A stretch of DNA of 64,000 nt from Pleurodeles waltl. Taxonomy: Eukaryota; Chordata; Amphibia; Caudata; Salamandridae. The position numbers were made by a program, and so were the translations under genes. The first letter of the stretch is position 1. Each line of letters starts with the position of its first letter. Where the stretch lies: NCBI RefSeq assembly GCF_031143425.1, contig NC_090450.1, forward strand, positions 172,345,272 through 172,409,271, written 5' to 3'. The notes under the pieces are model-generated. The model was given only the letters and a program-made list of their open reading frames with translations, was not told the origin of the DNA and did not search any database. This document shows positions 36,010 through 47,524 of the stretch, in pieces.

Positions 36010-37530
36010 CTTATATGTGCAAACTCGGCCATCCACTCCGCCCATATCGTCAAGGTTTCAACCACCCTGTCATCTTTTCTAGAACTTTAATATGTCTCCC
36101 TTCCACCCTTTCCAGGACACCTGTAATCCACAGTATTACACTAGGGCTCCTTGTGCCCATCCATCCCATTGCTATGCGTCTATGTGCCAGCACTGGTACC
36201 AATTGCAGGAACTTGTATGCATCTTTCTGTGCTTTACTCTGGGAATCACACCCAGCAGAGCCCACTGCCGAGAGATTTTCAACGGTATTCCCATCCCTGC
36301 TGGAATGCTAGCAATTACCTCTCCCCAGAAAACTGCAATCAGTGGGCCTGACCAGTTCAGATACTAAACTGTGGCTTCCCTCACGTTATACCTGGTGCAC
36401 GAGGCTGATGACCCTGGGTAAATTATGCTCAGTGTAATCGGCGTCAGGTAAGTAGGATGCAGGAAGTTAAATTGTATTACTTTAAATCTTGCATTCCTTG
36501 ATACCTCCGTTACCTGAGTGCATGCTGTATGCCAGTCTCTGCCACTGATCTACTATCCTGCATCTGCTTCTCAGGCGACTCTTGCCCTAGCAAGTGGCTT
36601 AGGTCTATCCAGCTTCATAGCTCTACGCGTGTGTCAGCTTGTGTCAGTAGGAACCTAGCTGTATGGCAGCCTACAGCATTGGGAAATCAAGTCCAGATGT
36701 CCAGCGCTGTCCGAGCCAGTTAAGTATATTGCAAGAAATGGCTATGGCTCACACCTATGAAGTCCTGCTTTTCTTGAAAGGTACGAACGACCTCTCCAGG
36801 GCAGAAGTCTCCTGGGGTGCTAAATTCCACCCTCCCACTAACCATTGTAATTGTCCTATCTATGCATTTAAGTGATTGCATCAACCAGATGTCCAACCCT
36901 TTTAAGGATTCGCTAGATGATTCTTTCTCATATGTTATTAGTCTTACGCACAATGTATGGGTACTCCGCCAAGATATAGCTACCACTCATAAGTAATTCC
37001 AAAATGGAAACTTCTCCACATAGCCTTTTTAACAAGCGTTTCTCCCAGGTCTTTTGTAAGCCGCACAACTAGCAGCATGCTAGATGTGTGACAAATAATA
37101 ATATACTTCCATATCTGACAGCCCAAGACCTCCCTCCTCTAAGTACAGTTTCAGGACATCAAGGGCCTCCCTACTTCTTTTTTCTGTCCACACCAGGGTA
37201 ATTAATAATCAATTTAAGGCCTTGAATGTAATACTCGGTATTCAACAGAGTTTTTGATGAGCATAAAGACACTTTGGAAGAAAGACCATCCTTGCCACTG
37301 CCACTCTAACCATTGTCGAAAGATGGAGGGAAATTCAGAATCTTACTGATGCCTCAAGTTCCCTGAGGACCCTCTCCGTGTTATAGTTGTACAGCATCTC
37401 AGAGGTATGTACTACCATGACGCCCAAGTACCGAAACCTATCCACTTCCCAGCATAGTCCTAAATCTGCTCTTCCGCTAGTTAGTCCAGATCAGGAATGT
37501 AATGGCAGAGGGGATTTGTTTTAATCAAGA
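36010..37530 (-). pseudogene. L1-like ORF2 C-terminal half, antisense relic
   Basis: Reading down the minus strand: the YLGV block RFRYLGVMVVHTSEMLYNYN (about 37440), then MVRVAVARMVFLPKCLYAHQ, an LITLVWTEKRSREALDVL segment and EEGGLGLSDMEVYY (to about 37090). A helical region at about 36985-36720 (FSTPGDFCPGEVVRTFQEKQDF) and the tail (FKVIQFNFLHPTYLTP near 36480, then WGEVIASI near 36310) follow. This is the order of the L1 ORF2 RT C terminus and tail. In-frame stops and frameshifts are frequent, and the catalytic palm is absent. It is a different subfamily or an older copy than the L1 at 11491-14775. Confidence 0.78.
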
Positions 37531-39110
37531 CATAAGTTGTTTATAATATTGGTACACATGGCATATAGATGGTGGTGATATCAGCCTGGGGGGCTACCAG
37601 CCCAATGCCTGCCATTTATCTAAGGAGCCACATTCAGTCAGTTCTCCTTGTTATTAATCTGGACAGTTTGGAGGTTGAGTGGATACCCTGTCACAAACAG
37701 AAGCTTTAAAAGCAGTTAGCCCTGTAGTTCCAGCATTCTAGAGTGTGTTCTTTACTCAGGAGATACATGTTGAACATTGGAAGACCCTCCGGTCTATCCA
37801 AAGTGTAGAGATTTGCTCTACACTTCCTGCCATTCAGCAGCTGATAACATCTTAGAATGTACTTGTGTTTCGTGAGGCTCGACAGCTCCATTCTACAGAG
37901 GTTTTTCACATTACGTTCCTGACTATGAGCGTCGTTTTTCCACAGTCATTACATCTGGAGTGTATTAGAAGGAGTTGTTTTTCTTTTGCATGGATTGCTT
38001 CTTGGTGGTCAGACCAGAGGCATTAGTTTTATAATCTGTTATGACTTTTCACCCTAGACGCTTTCAACATTTCATTGTTCACAGGATAATGTGCTACATT
38101 TTTACTTCTCTCTCAATAGAGGGAGAAGGGCAAATTAAATATTTGTTTTTAAGAAATTCGTTTCTGTGTTTATTTTTTAACATACTACAAGATGCTTTAA
38201 ATCTTTGAGATGTTAGGTTACAGTCAGAAAACCTACCCTGTTATGTTAAGCAGATGGATCGTATATGACCTTTTAGTGACCTGGTGCATGGCAACTATTT
38301 TTCTTCCAAACAGAATCCACAGCTGATCAGCCAGAGTGATTTTGGCATAAAGACAGTGGTGCATATAATTCCCCTCAATGTATTGTGAGGGCCTTTTTAG
38401 TAGCAGGGTCGGGCTCCCCGTCTTAGCTTAGTTTTACGGCTTGTGCCCTAGTTTACATTTACACACGTTTTTATTCATGTTTTAGCAAGCCTGTTTTTTA
38501 GCAATTGCTTTTACATATTTTATCAGCTGCTTCTTTCTAGGAAGGCAGAGATCACGCGATACATGTAATCAATCAGCCCTGCATCACATAGCATCTGTCC
38601 TCTTTGTCAAAGGCTGTTACATGGAATTCATGACAGGTTTACTTGTGTTGCCAGTCTAGGAGTCAGCTTCTATCTCCAAGACACAGCATTACATCAGAAC
38701 TGTGTTCCAAACGAGGCATGGGTTATTATATAAACCGCACATTGTCCCAATGGGGGTAGATGGCATTCCAGTCATGATAATCCTGGGATGCATACTACAT
38801 GACAGACAGCTTTGCTGATTCTGACTTCTCAGCCTCCCGAGAGGATTGCCTTCTGCACAACAGGCAGACACCTGCTCTTCTATCCAGGTATTGGGCTGGG
38901 GCTATTCCCTTAGATCAGGCCAGAGAGAGGGTTGCAACCATTATGCTCTCCGATGTACACATACTGTAGGGTTAGGTAGAAATCTCTAGAACATCTAGAA
39001 CCACAAAAACAGGGTGGGATTGTTCATCTTTTTCACTCTGTAATGTTGGTTACCTTGCTTTGTTTCATCTGCCTAATTATTGCAGCACATTCTTTTAATA
39101 CCACAATGCG
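37531..39110. other. Unclassified non-coding DNA
   Basis: No gene, TIR or LTR recognised. Confidence 0.5.
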
Positions 39111-39114
39111 ATTA

Positions 39115-39655
39115 CTTCAATAAATACATTGAAATCCACATCCTCAACAAAGCAAGCTCCGTCATCGCACCCCAACTACGGAAACTCATCAACAGCTCCT
39201 TCGAGCCCGCAACGTTCCCGGAGAGCTGGAAATATACCTAGATCAACGCCCTCCCGCAAAAAACCCAAGGCGGACCCATAGGACCCCAAGAACGTCTGGC
39301 CTATCTCCCTGCTCCCCTTCCCGGCAAAAGTAATTGAGAAGGCTGTCAACAGACAACTAAGACGCTTCCTAGAGGAGAACCGCACCCTGGACCCTTCCCA
39401 ATCCGGATTCCGTAGCAACCACAGCACCGAAACCGCCCTCATCGGCACGACCGACGACATCAGAACCATACTGGACATCGGCAAAACTGCGGCCCTCATC
39501 CTCCTGGACCTCTCAGCTGCGTTCGACACTGTCTGCCACCACACCCTACGCTCATGCCTCAACAATGCTGGAATCTGCAACAGAGCCCTGGACTGGGTCA
39601 CCTCCTTTCTCACCGGCAGAACCTAGAGAGTCTGCCTCCCCCCATACCCAAATGT
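39115..39655 (+). pseudogene. L2-type LINE reverse transcriptase fragment
   Basis: Plus-strand L2 RT. ILNKASSVIAPQLRKLINSS and FEPATFPESWK are followed by a frameshift, then PISLLPFPAKVIEKAVNRQL, LDPSQSGFRSNHSTETAL and the catalytic motif A LILLDLSAAFDTV with its Asp intact, ending at SFLTGRT plus a stop at 39625. It is truncated on both sides and abuts the gag remnant of ERV-B. The 145-codon antisense ORF across it is a shadow. Confidence 0.85.
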
Positions 39656-40529
39656 ACAAAATATGCAGGCAGCAGATTTAACCCCCTTATGTGACAATTT
39701 AGTAAGCCATCTATACAGATGCTTAACACAATGAACACTGAATAGTGCCCAGTGAGTGCTGATCCTGCCAGTCACCAACAATTGGCTACAAGAGGGATTA
39801 ACCAAGTAACTATTATTGCAATTATTGGTAGAATTTCCCACCAAACGTGGAGAAATTCTATTTTGAATTGCACAAAAAACAATCCAGTTGGAAGCAGTGT
39901 TTCCCCACATGGGACCCCAATATAAACACAGAATGCTCACAGTTTGCTTGCCATTTTGGAGGGTACCCTCCATTGATGATTATGCTACATTATATACCAT
40001 AACGCATGGTACACCATCAATTTTGGTTCTTCCAAAGGTGCTGTAAGAAATCCAAAATGAACATGGGGCTGCCCCTGCACTGGACTTGAGGATGAAATTA
40101 GTGGGTAATTCTATCAGGGTATCCTCACTTATTTTAGGAAATATTAAAGGAAAAGCAGCAGCGTTGGTAGTACACCAACAACTTGGACAAGTTCCTCAGA
40201 TCAGGAACGTGAGCTACTAAAATTAATTTCCAAGACTTCTACTAGTATAGGTTAGGATAAGTTGAGGGCCAGACCAAATAAATCAAAGCGTAAAGGTAAA
40301 TTCAAAAATGAAAATACCAAGTAAGTGCAGGAGTCTTCTAAAAAACACTGGGACAAACAAAAATCCAATAAAGATAAAGCTGGATCAATAGGATAATCTG
40401 CACATTCGGAGACCTCAGACAAACGTTCTAATCTAAGAAACGGTTATAATTTGAAACCATCTGACAGGTATCAGTATAATGTATACCCTCTTCTCATTCC
40501 TTTCAGGAATCATCCGATGAACGGACCAA
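39656..40529 (+). pseudogene. ERV-B gag remnant
   Basis: Frames shift, but EAVFPHMGPQYKHR (about 39908-39950), ITHGTPSILVLPKVL (about 39995-40050) and ALDLRMKLVGN followed by LGNIKGKAAALVV (about 40077-40180) parallel ERV-A gag segments EAVFPHTGPQDKHR, TAHGTPTLANLPEVL, ALDLGMQLMGN and LSNLKGEAVALAV. Gag would build the capsid. The region after 40200 is basic and Asn/Lys-rich, as expected for a nucleic-acid-binding tail, but has many stops. Confidence 0.75.
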
Positions 40530-41051
40530 GGGGCATATTTATAGGCCCCTAGCGCCACCTTGCGCTACATTAACGTAATTTATTTGGATGTAAATGTGGC
40601 CCAACGAGGCCAAAATCCCCTTCCCTTATCTACAGGGTGGCGCAATGCATGCATTGCACCACTCTGTAACCCTTTGCGCTACATTATGCCTGCAGCAGGC
40701 ATAATGTGCAGGCATAATGTATGCAAAGGGGGCTTTCTCCCGTTAGAGGAGCCGGAAAAATGGCATAAGGAAATCTATGACATTTCCTTGTGCCATTTTT
40801 TGCAGCACTTTTAACGCCTGCTGAAGAGCAGGCGCTAAAAGGGGACTGTCACTCTTTAGAATGGGTCCCAATGTACTCTGCAGGACTAGCGTCAATAGCG
40901 TCATAAAAAATGACACTATTGCCCCTACCCCGCGCTATGGTGCACTGTATTTTAAATATGGCGCACACATGGTGGCGGCAGGGGGGTACTCGGGTGTGCA
41001 GGGAAAGTGGTGCTGCACTCGGTGCAGTGCCACTTTCCATAAATCTGCCCC
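40530..41051. mobile_element. MITE inserted near the ERV-B gag-pol boundary
   Basis: Ends GGGGCATATTTATAGG and cataaatctgcccc are inverted repeats, and CAA lies directly outside both (40527-40529, 41052-41054). Internal hairpins include acattatgcctgc/gcaggcataatgt at 40682-40708. The 522-bp element has no coding capacity and belongs with the elements at 8330 and 63429 by its left end. Confidence 0.8.
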
Positions 41052-41054
41052 CAA

Positions 41055-42860
41055 GAGAGGTGGGTGGTCAGATCGCAAAAAAAGGAGTACGTGAATCCAA
41101 AGAAGGACTCACAACACTCGTCTGACATCACAATAAAAAAGGACTTCCACAACAAAAACCATGATTTAAAAAAAAGTAGGTTGCGGGGATCTAGGCTAAA
41201 TATGCCACACATATTGAGGACATTACTGAAGAACAGGACATGGGCAGTGGCTCTGCTTGATAGCGCAGCAGAGGTCACAATAGTGTGCCAGAATCTTCAA
41301 GAGTTTCTGGATGTGAGAGCAACTAACAACCACATTGAAGTTGAAACCCTAGATAGCAGGTCCCCCGTCCAGATCCTGTCTATAAGTTAAACATTCAAAT
41401 TGAGTATGACATAATTTTCACAATTAAAGTAATTTTCTGTGAAAGATTACTGCTCAGCAATGACATTGTCCTGACAGGAAAAGATTGTCCGCCAGAGTGC
41501 AATGCTCCCACAAGGAGAAGATGTAATTTTGCCATCTTTTCCAGTCCTAGTTCTGGATCAAGGAAAATAACCCTATGATGCACACTGGGCTCTAGTACAG
41601 GCAGCAGTGCAACCACATGGGTTAGGATAGGGACTCCCCTTATCACCTTACTACCTACAATGTCCAGCTCACAAGTACAACCACAGTACCCTATAAAACA
41701 TGAAGTGAAAGCCCCATTGAGAGAAATTCTCTCACAACTTGAGTACTGGGGAGTAACTGAACCCTGTATATCTCCAATGAACAACCGTTTTTCCCCATAG
41801 CTAAGCCTGACTATTCATATAGAGTAGTCTTAGATCACAGACACCTAAATAGTCACACATGTACATTTGCAATTCAAAGCTCACACACTACAGCAGTAAT
41901 GAAATAACATTGTTCATAAAAAATAGAAAACAACCTTGGATCTTTCCAATGTTTTTTTTTTACAAAACCTAGTACCTGAAAGCAGGGATCTAACCGCTTT
42001 TTCTGCGCTCCGCTCTCAACACATCCTTTGTCGACTCCCCCAATTGTATAAGAACAGTCCAGGACTGTTCTCTGCCCGTGCAACATCAATATTACATTAC
42101 ATTAATCCTGAGCCGTTGTCCTATGTAGAGGGTATTTATCTGACAGATGATCTCCTGAATGTACATTTGGCCAGGGTAGATCGCTTTGTATGGGGATACG
42201 CCAAACAGGGCTATAAATGAAACTTTAAGAAAACAAAAATTACATTTCTTAGTGTCCTGTTATGGGATACAAACTTTCAAACGAAGGGAAGAGTCTGTCA
42301 CCACACTTCCTTGATAAGTGTGCACAATTACAACAACCAGATACCATAAAAAAGCTGCAATTCTAAGGATTCTTTAACTTTGGAAGAACATACATAACAG
42401 AGTATGCACAACGCACAAAACCACTTTATGATTTACTACAACCAGACTTCTCGAGCAAACATTGGAACTCCCAACATAAACAAATTCTGAGATGATTACA
42501 AACGGATATGCTTACATCTTACATACATGTGAAAACAGAACAAACTGGGTCATCCAGATAATTTGGGGTGCCATAGACTTCGCACACGTCACATTTAATG
42601 AGGGTTACATGATACAGATTGCATACAAATCACCCTTATGAACTAATGCAGAAATGTGTTTTGCATCCACTGAGAAAGTACTGACTGTAGTTCAGATGGC
42701 TGTCATCAAGGAGAGATCATTAGCGTAGGGTAAGTGCATCATTGACTTTATCCCAGTTCCACCCTTAGAGGCTGTTAGAAAAGCCAGCATTACAAATGCA
42801 AAATCATTGCATTCACTATGGATACAATGGGGCACCTCCTTAACTGCCATTGACGTTGAC
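41055..42860 (+). pseudogene. ERV-B pol, 5' part: protease and reverse transcriptase
   Basis: The protease-like segment has ALLDSAAEVTIV at about 41252, with Ala where a Gly is usual after DS. RT follows: HEVKAPLREILSQLEYWGV near 41700, SYRVVLDHRHLN near 41818, DLSNVFFLQ near 41937, then LPQLYKNSPGLFSA and the active-site region YVEGIYLTDD at about 42121. The YxDD is degraded to YVEG. The thumb/connection region (GYKLSNEGKSLSP, FLDKCAQLQ, TIKKLQ) matches ERV-A. Several frameshifts and stops make it dead. These are exactly the domains missing from ERV-A. Confidence 0.75.
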
Positions 42861-42863
42861 TAT

Positions 42864-43441
42864 GGGGGTCATTCTGACCCTGGCGGTCATGGACCGCCAG
42901 GGCCAACGACCGCGGGAGCACCGCCAACAGGCTGGCGGTGCTCCCATGGGCATTCTGACCGCGGCGGTACAGCCGCGGTCAGAAACGGGAAACCGGCGGT
43001 GTCCCGCCGGTTTCCCGCTGCCCAAGGGAATCCTCCATGGCGGCGCTGCAAGCAGCTCCGCCATGTGGATTCCGACCCCCTTACCGCCAGCCTGGTTCTG
43101 GTGGTTTTGACCGCCAGAACCTGGCTGGCGGTAACGGGTGTCGTGGGGCCCCCTAACAGGGCCCCACCAAGATTTTCAGTGTCTGCAAAGCAGACACTGA
43201 AAATCGCGACGGGTGCAACTGCACCCGTCGCACCCCTTCCACTCTGCCGGCTCCATTCGGAGCCGGCATCCTCATGGAAGGGGATTTCCCGCTGGGCTGG
43301 TGGGCGGCCTTCTGGCGGTCGCCCGCCAGCCCAGCGGGAAACTCAGAATAACCGCGGCGGTCTTTTGACCGCGCAGCGGTATTCTGGCGGTTCCCGCTTG
43401 GCGGGCAGCTCCCGCCGCCCGCCAAGCTCAGAATGACCCCC
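42864..43441. mobile_element. GC-rich MITE inside ERV-B pol
   Basis: 578 bp with ends GGGGGTCATTCTGAC and tcagaatgaccccc, and TAT duplicated outside (42861-42863, 43442-43444). It is strongly GC-rich with many ccgcc/ggcgg motifs and perfect hairpins such as gattttcagtgtctg/cagacactgaaaatc (43172-43206). It interrupts pol exactly after the codons for DVDY; retroviral sequence resumes with VFDP. Confidence 0.9.
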
Positions 43442-45110
43442 TATGTGTTTGACCCCCAAATTACAGATAAAAGAATTTCTCCAATACAAACTTCAATACC
43501 TTATGTCCACTAATGTCATGCAAGTAGCTAGATCAGTATAAATATATCATCTATACTGATGATTCAGCTCAACCTGCTGAAAGGTACCAAACACCAATAC
43601 TCTGTGGCTTGCGCAGCTGTTCACATTGTTTACAGAGTGATGAGGGATGGTGAATTCCACCCTCAACAAACCGTCACACAGTCCCTTACGCATTGATGTT
43701 GACAAAGGAACATAGGAATCCTGAATTCCCCAAACTCATCATGTGTGATGCGCATGACTGCATCCTGTCATTCAATCAAAATCTATGCTGTTGGCGCCTT
43801 AACGGATTCAGATATCTAAAGGAAACACCATAAAACAAACTGCCACAGTCTCATGTAATACACACATTGGGCCATCAATGTGTTGGAATACATGTAGTAG
43901 GGAATTCATTGGCTGACGAAGTGGCCAAATCTGCAGTTGTTACTGCAACTTTGGCGGCGATAACTCGTTCCCAGATGAGGGTGGATGATGACATTTTGGC
44001 TGCTGTGAACACTGTGGCTTATGGCAAGCCCCACCAAAAGAATAGTTAACAGAATATTCCTACCACTTGAGTACCCAAAACATTCCTTACAAACAATACC
44101 AGGTGATCATGTGATCCCCAACCAAGATCCAAGGCTAGAACTAATAAAAGAAGCTCAAGAGGTTGTTGCTTATGCCCATGCTGGTGTGGTAGCTCCTATT
44201 TCACTTTTACAAAAACGCTATTAGTGGCATGTTCTATACAAACAGACCAAACAGTATGTCAACAAATCAAAGCTCCCACCGTCAAGCGCCCACCGCAGAC
44301 ACCCCTCTTAGTGTCCAACAAGCCAATGAATTGTGTGCCCCTGGACCAATGGGTCCTTTGAATTCTGATGGTGTCTACAAATAATCTACTGGCTGTAGAT
44401 TCTTGCTCCAGATTCCTTTGCGTGTTTGCCACAATGATCGGATGATGCTCAAACTAATATTAAAGATTTGGAAGTCTTCATTTAGACATATGCAGTTGCT
44501 GCATTCCATTCAGACCAGGGCCCTGCTTTTGCCTCTAAGGCTTACAGGGATACCATGGGAACGTTGGGTGTAGTAGTGCATTGTTCTTCACCATATTATC
44601 CCAAGGGAAGTTTGATAGTAGAAAAAAAAAAACGAAACTTAAAGCAATCCTTAGCAGCTAAGGTATAAGGTTAAGGTGGTAGTTATATCCATCATCTATA
44701 TTGGGTCTAGAGAGCATTTAATAATCTGCCTAGAAGATCTTTTGGAGGCCATACACATTTGAAGTCCTGTTTGGCATCCCTATGCACGTCCCAAATCTCA
44801 ATGGTCCTGGCACATTGGCGGCAAAAACCCCATCTAACATAAATGAACGTGACACTGTATTACATGAATTACCACAGTTCTGAGATGAACATTCTACTAC
44901 ACACACCAACACTTTGGTAATGAGGAATTCAACAACTTCCACAGGCTGGCTTCCAAAAATTAGGGATCTCGTTCACAAGAAGATTCCTGTTAAAAAAGGA
45001 GTTTGGCCCATCTTATTGAGCACCAGTGCCTGTTCTGGGCATACAGGGTATCAAATAAAGTTGCATCATGTGGCCGATCCTGCACAGTAGACCCGAGGAT
45101 TCCTTGGTAG
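43442..45110 (+). pseudogene. ERV-B pol, 3' part: RNase H and integrase
   Basis: RNase H begins with IYTDDSAQPAERYQ (about 43550) and keeps its first catalytic Asp, unlike ERV-A. HQCVGIHVVGNSLADEVAKS (about 43872) marks the RNase H end. The integrase zinc region includes LIKEAQEVVAYAHAG (about 44135). The core has FHSDQGPAFASKAYRDTMG (about 44506) and ends near VEKKKRNLKQSL (about 44615). The C-terminal domain reads through IRDLVHKKIPVKKG and IKLHHVADPAQ to about 45085. Multiple stops interrupt it. Confidence 0.78.
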
Positions 45111-45119
45111 TTCCCTTTC

Positions 45120-45905
45120 CCCTCTCACTACCGTACAGAGAATACCTATTCAAGCATTAAACAATGCTGAAATTGTTTCCCCTATGATGGGAAGGCAGAT
45201 AATGAGCTTTTGTTGAATTCAATTACCAGTACAAGAACAAGAAATGTCCAAAATGTTAATCTACAATTCACTTCTGCATCACAAATCGATGGAATTGTTT
45301 ATCATATACCACAGTTAAAGACATCTTTACCAGTTCTCTTTCCCCTGCACTGACTCGAGTGTTTGCATAGACTGCTTCTGGTTATTTTGCCGTCATCGAC
45401 AACTTCTCTTCAACTACCACTTCTGGACATGCTATATGTAAGATTTGTAACTGGATTAAACACACTTCTTTGATTAGTCCATGGTATTATCTGTGGATTA
45501 TACTGGCATTGCTTGCTTTTCTCCTGTGGAATGAATTTGTCCTTGTCTTCTTTTAGCTTATACATGGACATTATCTTCCTGAATGCTCTGCTGTTGAACT
45601 GGTAGATGAGGTTTTTAAAGTCTCATTTGTCTTTACACAAAGTAGGAAGAGACTTTTCCCTAGTGAACGTTTCAACAGTCCCAGTTCCTGATGGGAATGT
45701 TGGAGATAATTATCCAAATTCTGTATGTTTGGAGTCCCTCAAGAAGATAAAAGCTGATAGGTTGGGAAAGGAATTTACAAACTTGTCATTTGATGTAACC
45801 AGCTCTGAAGACTATCAGGAAACTGTCCCCTATCACAGCAAAGAGGAACAAGTGGGTCCGGATGTAAAAAGTCAATTAGAAGTTTCAAAGCGTGCAATTT
45901 GCTAA
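45120..45905 (+). pseudogene. ERV-B env leader remnant
   Basis: A membrane segment at about 45478-45555 (WYYLWIILALLAFLLW), then LIHGHYLP and ELVDEV, correspond to the ERV-A env leader. A final frame (45606-45905) carries SLHKVGRDFSLVNVSTVPVP, matching the end of the ERV-A leader ORF, and extends about 75 codons farther. The rest of env is absent. Confidence 0.7.
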
Positions 45906-46009
45906 ATAACAAGCTTTGAGACCGCTTAATATTTTTGTTTTAAATAAGAACTAAGCCTGTTTTGCTATTTGATAGCTATAGATGAGAAATGAAACTATAA
46001 AATGGGTTT

Positions 46010-46600
46010 AGAAAAGTATTGTGATTCGCAAATTAGAAGGGACGAGTATAGAGCATCCTTTCCAAATTCTGACTTTTTGCAATGTATCAATGGTTTGCAA
46101 CTGCATTTTTGCTCAACACCAGTGATAGGTTATTTAGGTTACTGACTACTCAAAGGAGGTGGTAACCCATTTGCAAAGGGGATGGGGTCCACAGAGACTC
46201 CTTACCCTTTGTGAACGAAAAACAAAGATTGTTTGGGAGTAGGCAGTTATCCAGGGGACATTTGTTTCCTAAATGCAGACCTGTTTACTTTTTTGAAAAT
46301 GAGCTACATTTAAAGAAAAAATATACTTTATTTAATTGTGCTCTCACACATACACACACACACATGGTGGTTTACTGGTCCTAGCAGGCCACTATACCTG
46401 TGATGGCATCCAATTGAATTGAGTCTCAATTTGCAAATTACCTCATGATAATGAATGCAGTAGGTCGAATAGTGGCTTTTTGCTAGCCGACCTATATACT
46501 ACATAGATGGGAAAACAAAATCTGGATTGAGTAAAAAAATAATGCACAATTTGTGACCACTTGTTACTAATCATTGCTTAGTATAGCTGGCCTTATATTT
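46010..46600. mobile_element. Diverged MITE of the 9094-9845 type, opposite orientation
   Basis: Shares blocks with 9094-9845 in reverse orientation, for example ggaggtggtaacccatttgcaaa and gattcgcaaatta / cacaatttgtgacc, and has the same layout of purine runs. Ends are not clear, so the limits are approximate. Confidence 0.4.
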
Positions 46601-47519
46601 GCAAAGATATACTCCTAAAAGTTCTGAAGACTCCTATACCTAATACAGGGGTTCCAATTCGTTAGCATGTGCTTGGTGTGGTTCTGAAGGAATGGAGAGA
46701 TCTTGACAAATCAACCACGATTCATGGCTCACCTTTGATGTAGTGAGAGCTTTGGCATTGTCACACTGGAGCATCCATTGTAGTTCAACATAACATGTAC
46801 TTAAAAGAATGGAATAGGGATGCTGCCCACATGTTTAGGGGTCTTACGGTGTCATTGGAAAGATCCATACATTTTGGGCATTAATTAGAGGGTGAATGAC
46901 ATGTTTAAAGAAAGAACACATGCTTCCTCACTGGGGAAGCAGTCATCTAAACTTTCGGGGCCTTCCAAAGACAATTCATCATTCAGGCAACAGTTAATAA
47001 GGCAGCAAACAATGGAACATTTCCAAGTTCCCAGAAACATACTTTGCTGGATTGATCCATAAAAAGCAAAAAGAGGAATCTTCTAATAAAGAGCCTCCTT
47101 CCTGACTGTCACGGCTCACAGAGACATTGACAAACTGTTGCAGGTGGGAGGTTGTGTTTACAACTTTCCAGTCGAATTGCAAAGACTAACTTCAGATCTG
47201 CGGGTCGTAGATATTGTTGGGAAAGAATACTAATAGAGGTTCTCTCTGGGTTCATTTCAGCAACTTGGTCAAAGTACCCCATCAAGGAAAGGCATTGCTG
47301 GTAGGCCCCAATGTCCTGGTGGGGAAGAAGGTTGTCATACCAATACCAGAAACAGAACGAGGAATGGGTGTCTACTCCATCATCTTCCTGGTTCTAAACT
47401 GACGGATGGTGATAAACATCCTCTCTCACTGTAAGCCCTTTCATTATAGTAGAGGGGCATATGGACTGGTCATATGTCTAGTGACAGACCCGTCACATCA
47501 CACATTATAGTGTGCTCCT
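46601..47519. other. Unclassified non-coding DNA between the two ERVs
   Basis: No recognised gene or repeat ends. ERV-B env or LTR sequence was not detected here. Confidence 0.45.
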
Positions 47520-47524
47520 GAAAA

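Larger units (their letters stand above)
39656..45905 (+). mobile_element. ERV-B: truncated foamy-like endogenous retrovirus
   Basis: Plus-strand retroviral remnants in the order gag, protease, RT, RNase H, integrase and env leader, each alignable by eye to the complete provirus ERV-A at 47525-58273. No LTR was found on either side: the 5' end meets an L2 fragment and env stops after its leader region. Two MITEs are inserted (40530-41051 and 42864-43441). Stops and frameshifts occur throughout. Assignment to the foamy-like (spuma) group rests on the gag core and the integrase C-terminal block; foamy-like ERVs have been reported from newts. Confidence 0.78.

Noticed and set aside
39176..39613. 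145-codon minus-strand ORF
   Set aside because: Antisense shadow of the L2 reverse transcriptase, which has clear motifs on the plus strand.
41395..41784. 129-codon minus-strand ORF
   Set aside because: Antisense to ERV-B protease/RT, whose plus-strand motifs align with retroviral pol.
42807..43436. 209-codon plus-strand ORF
   Set aside because: A chimera of a few retroviral codons and the GC-rich MITE read in a stop-poor frame.
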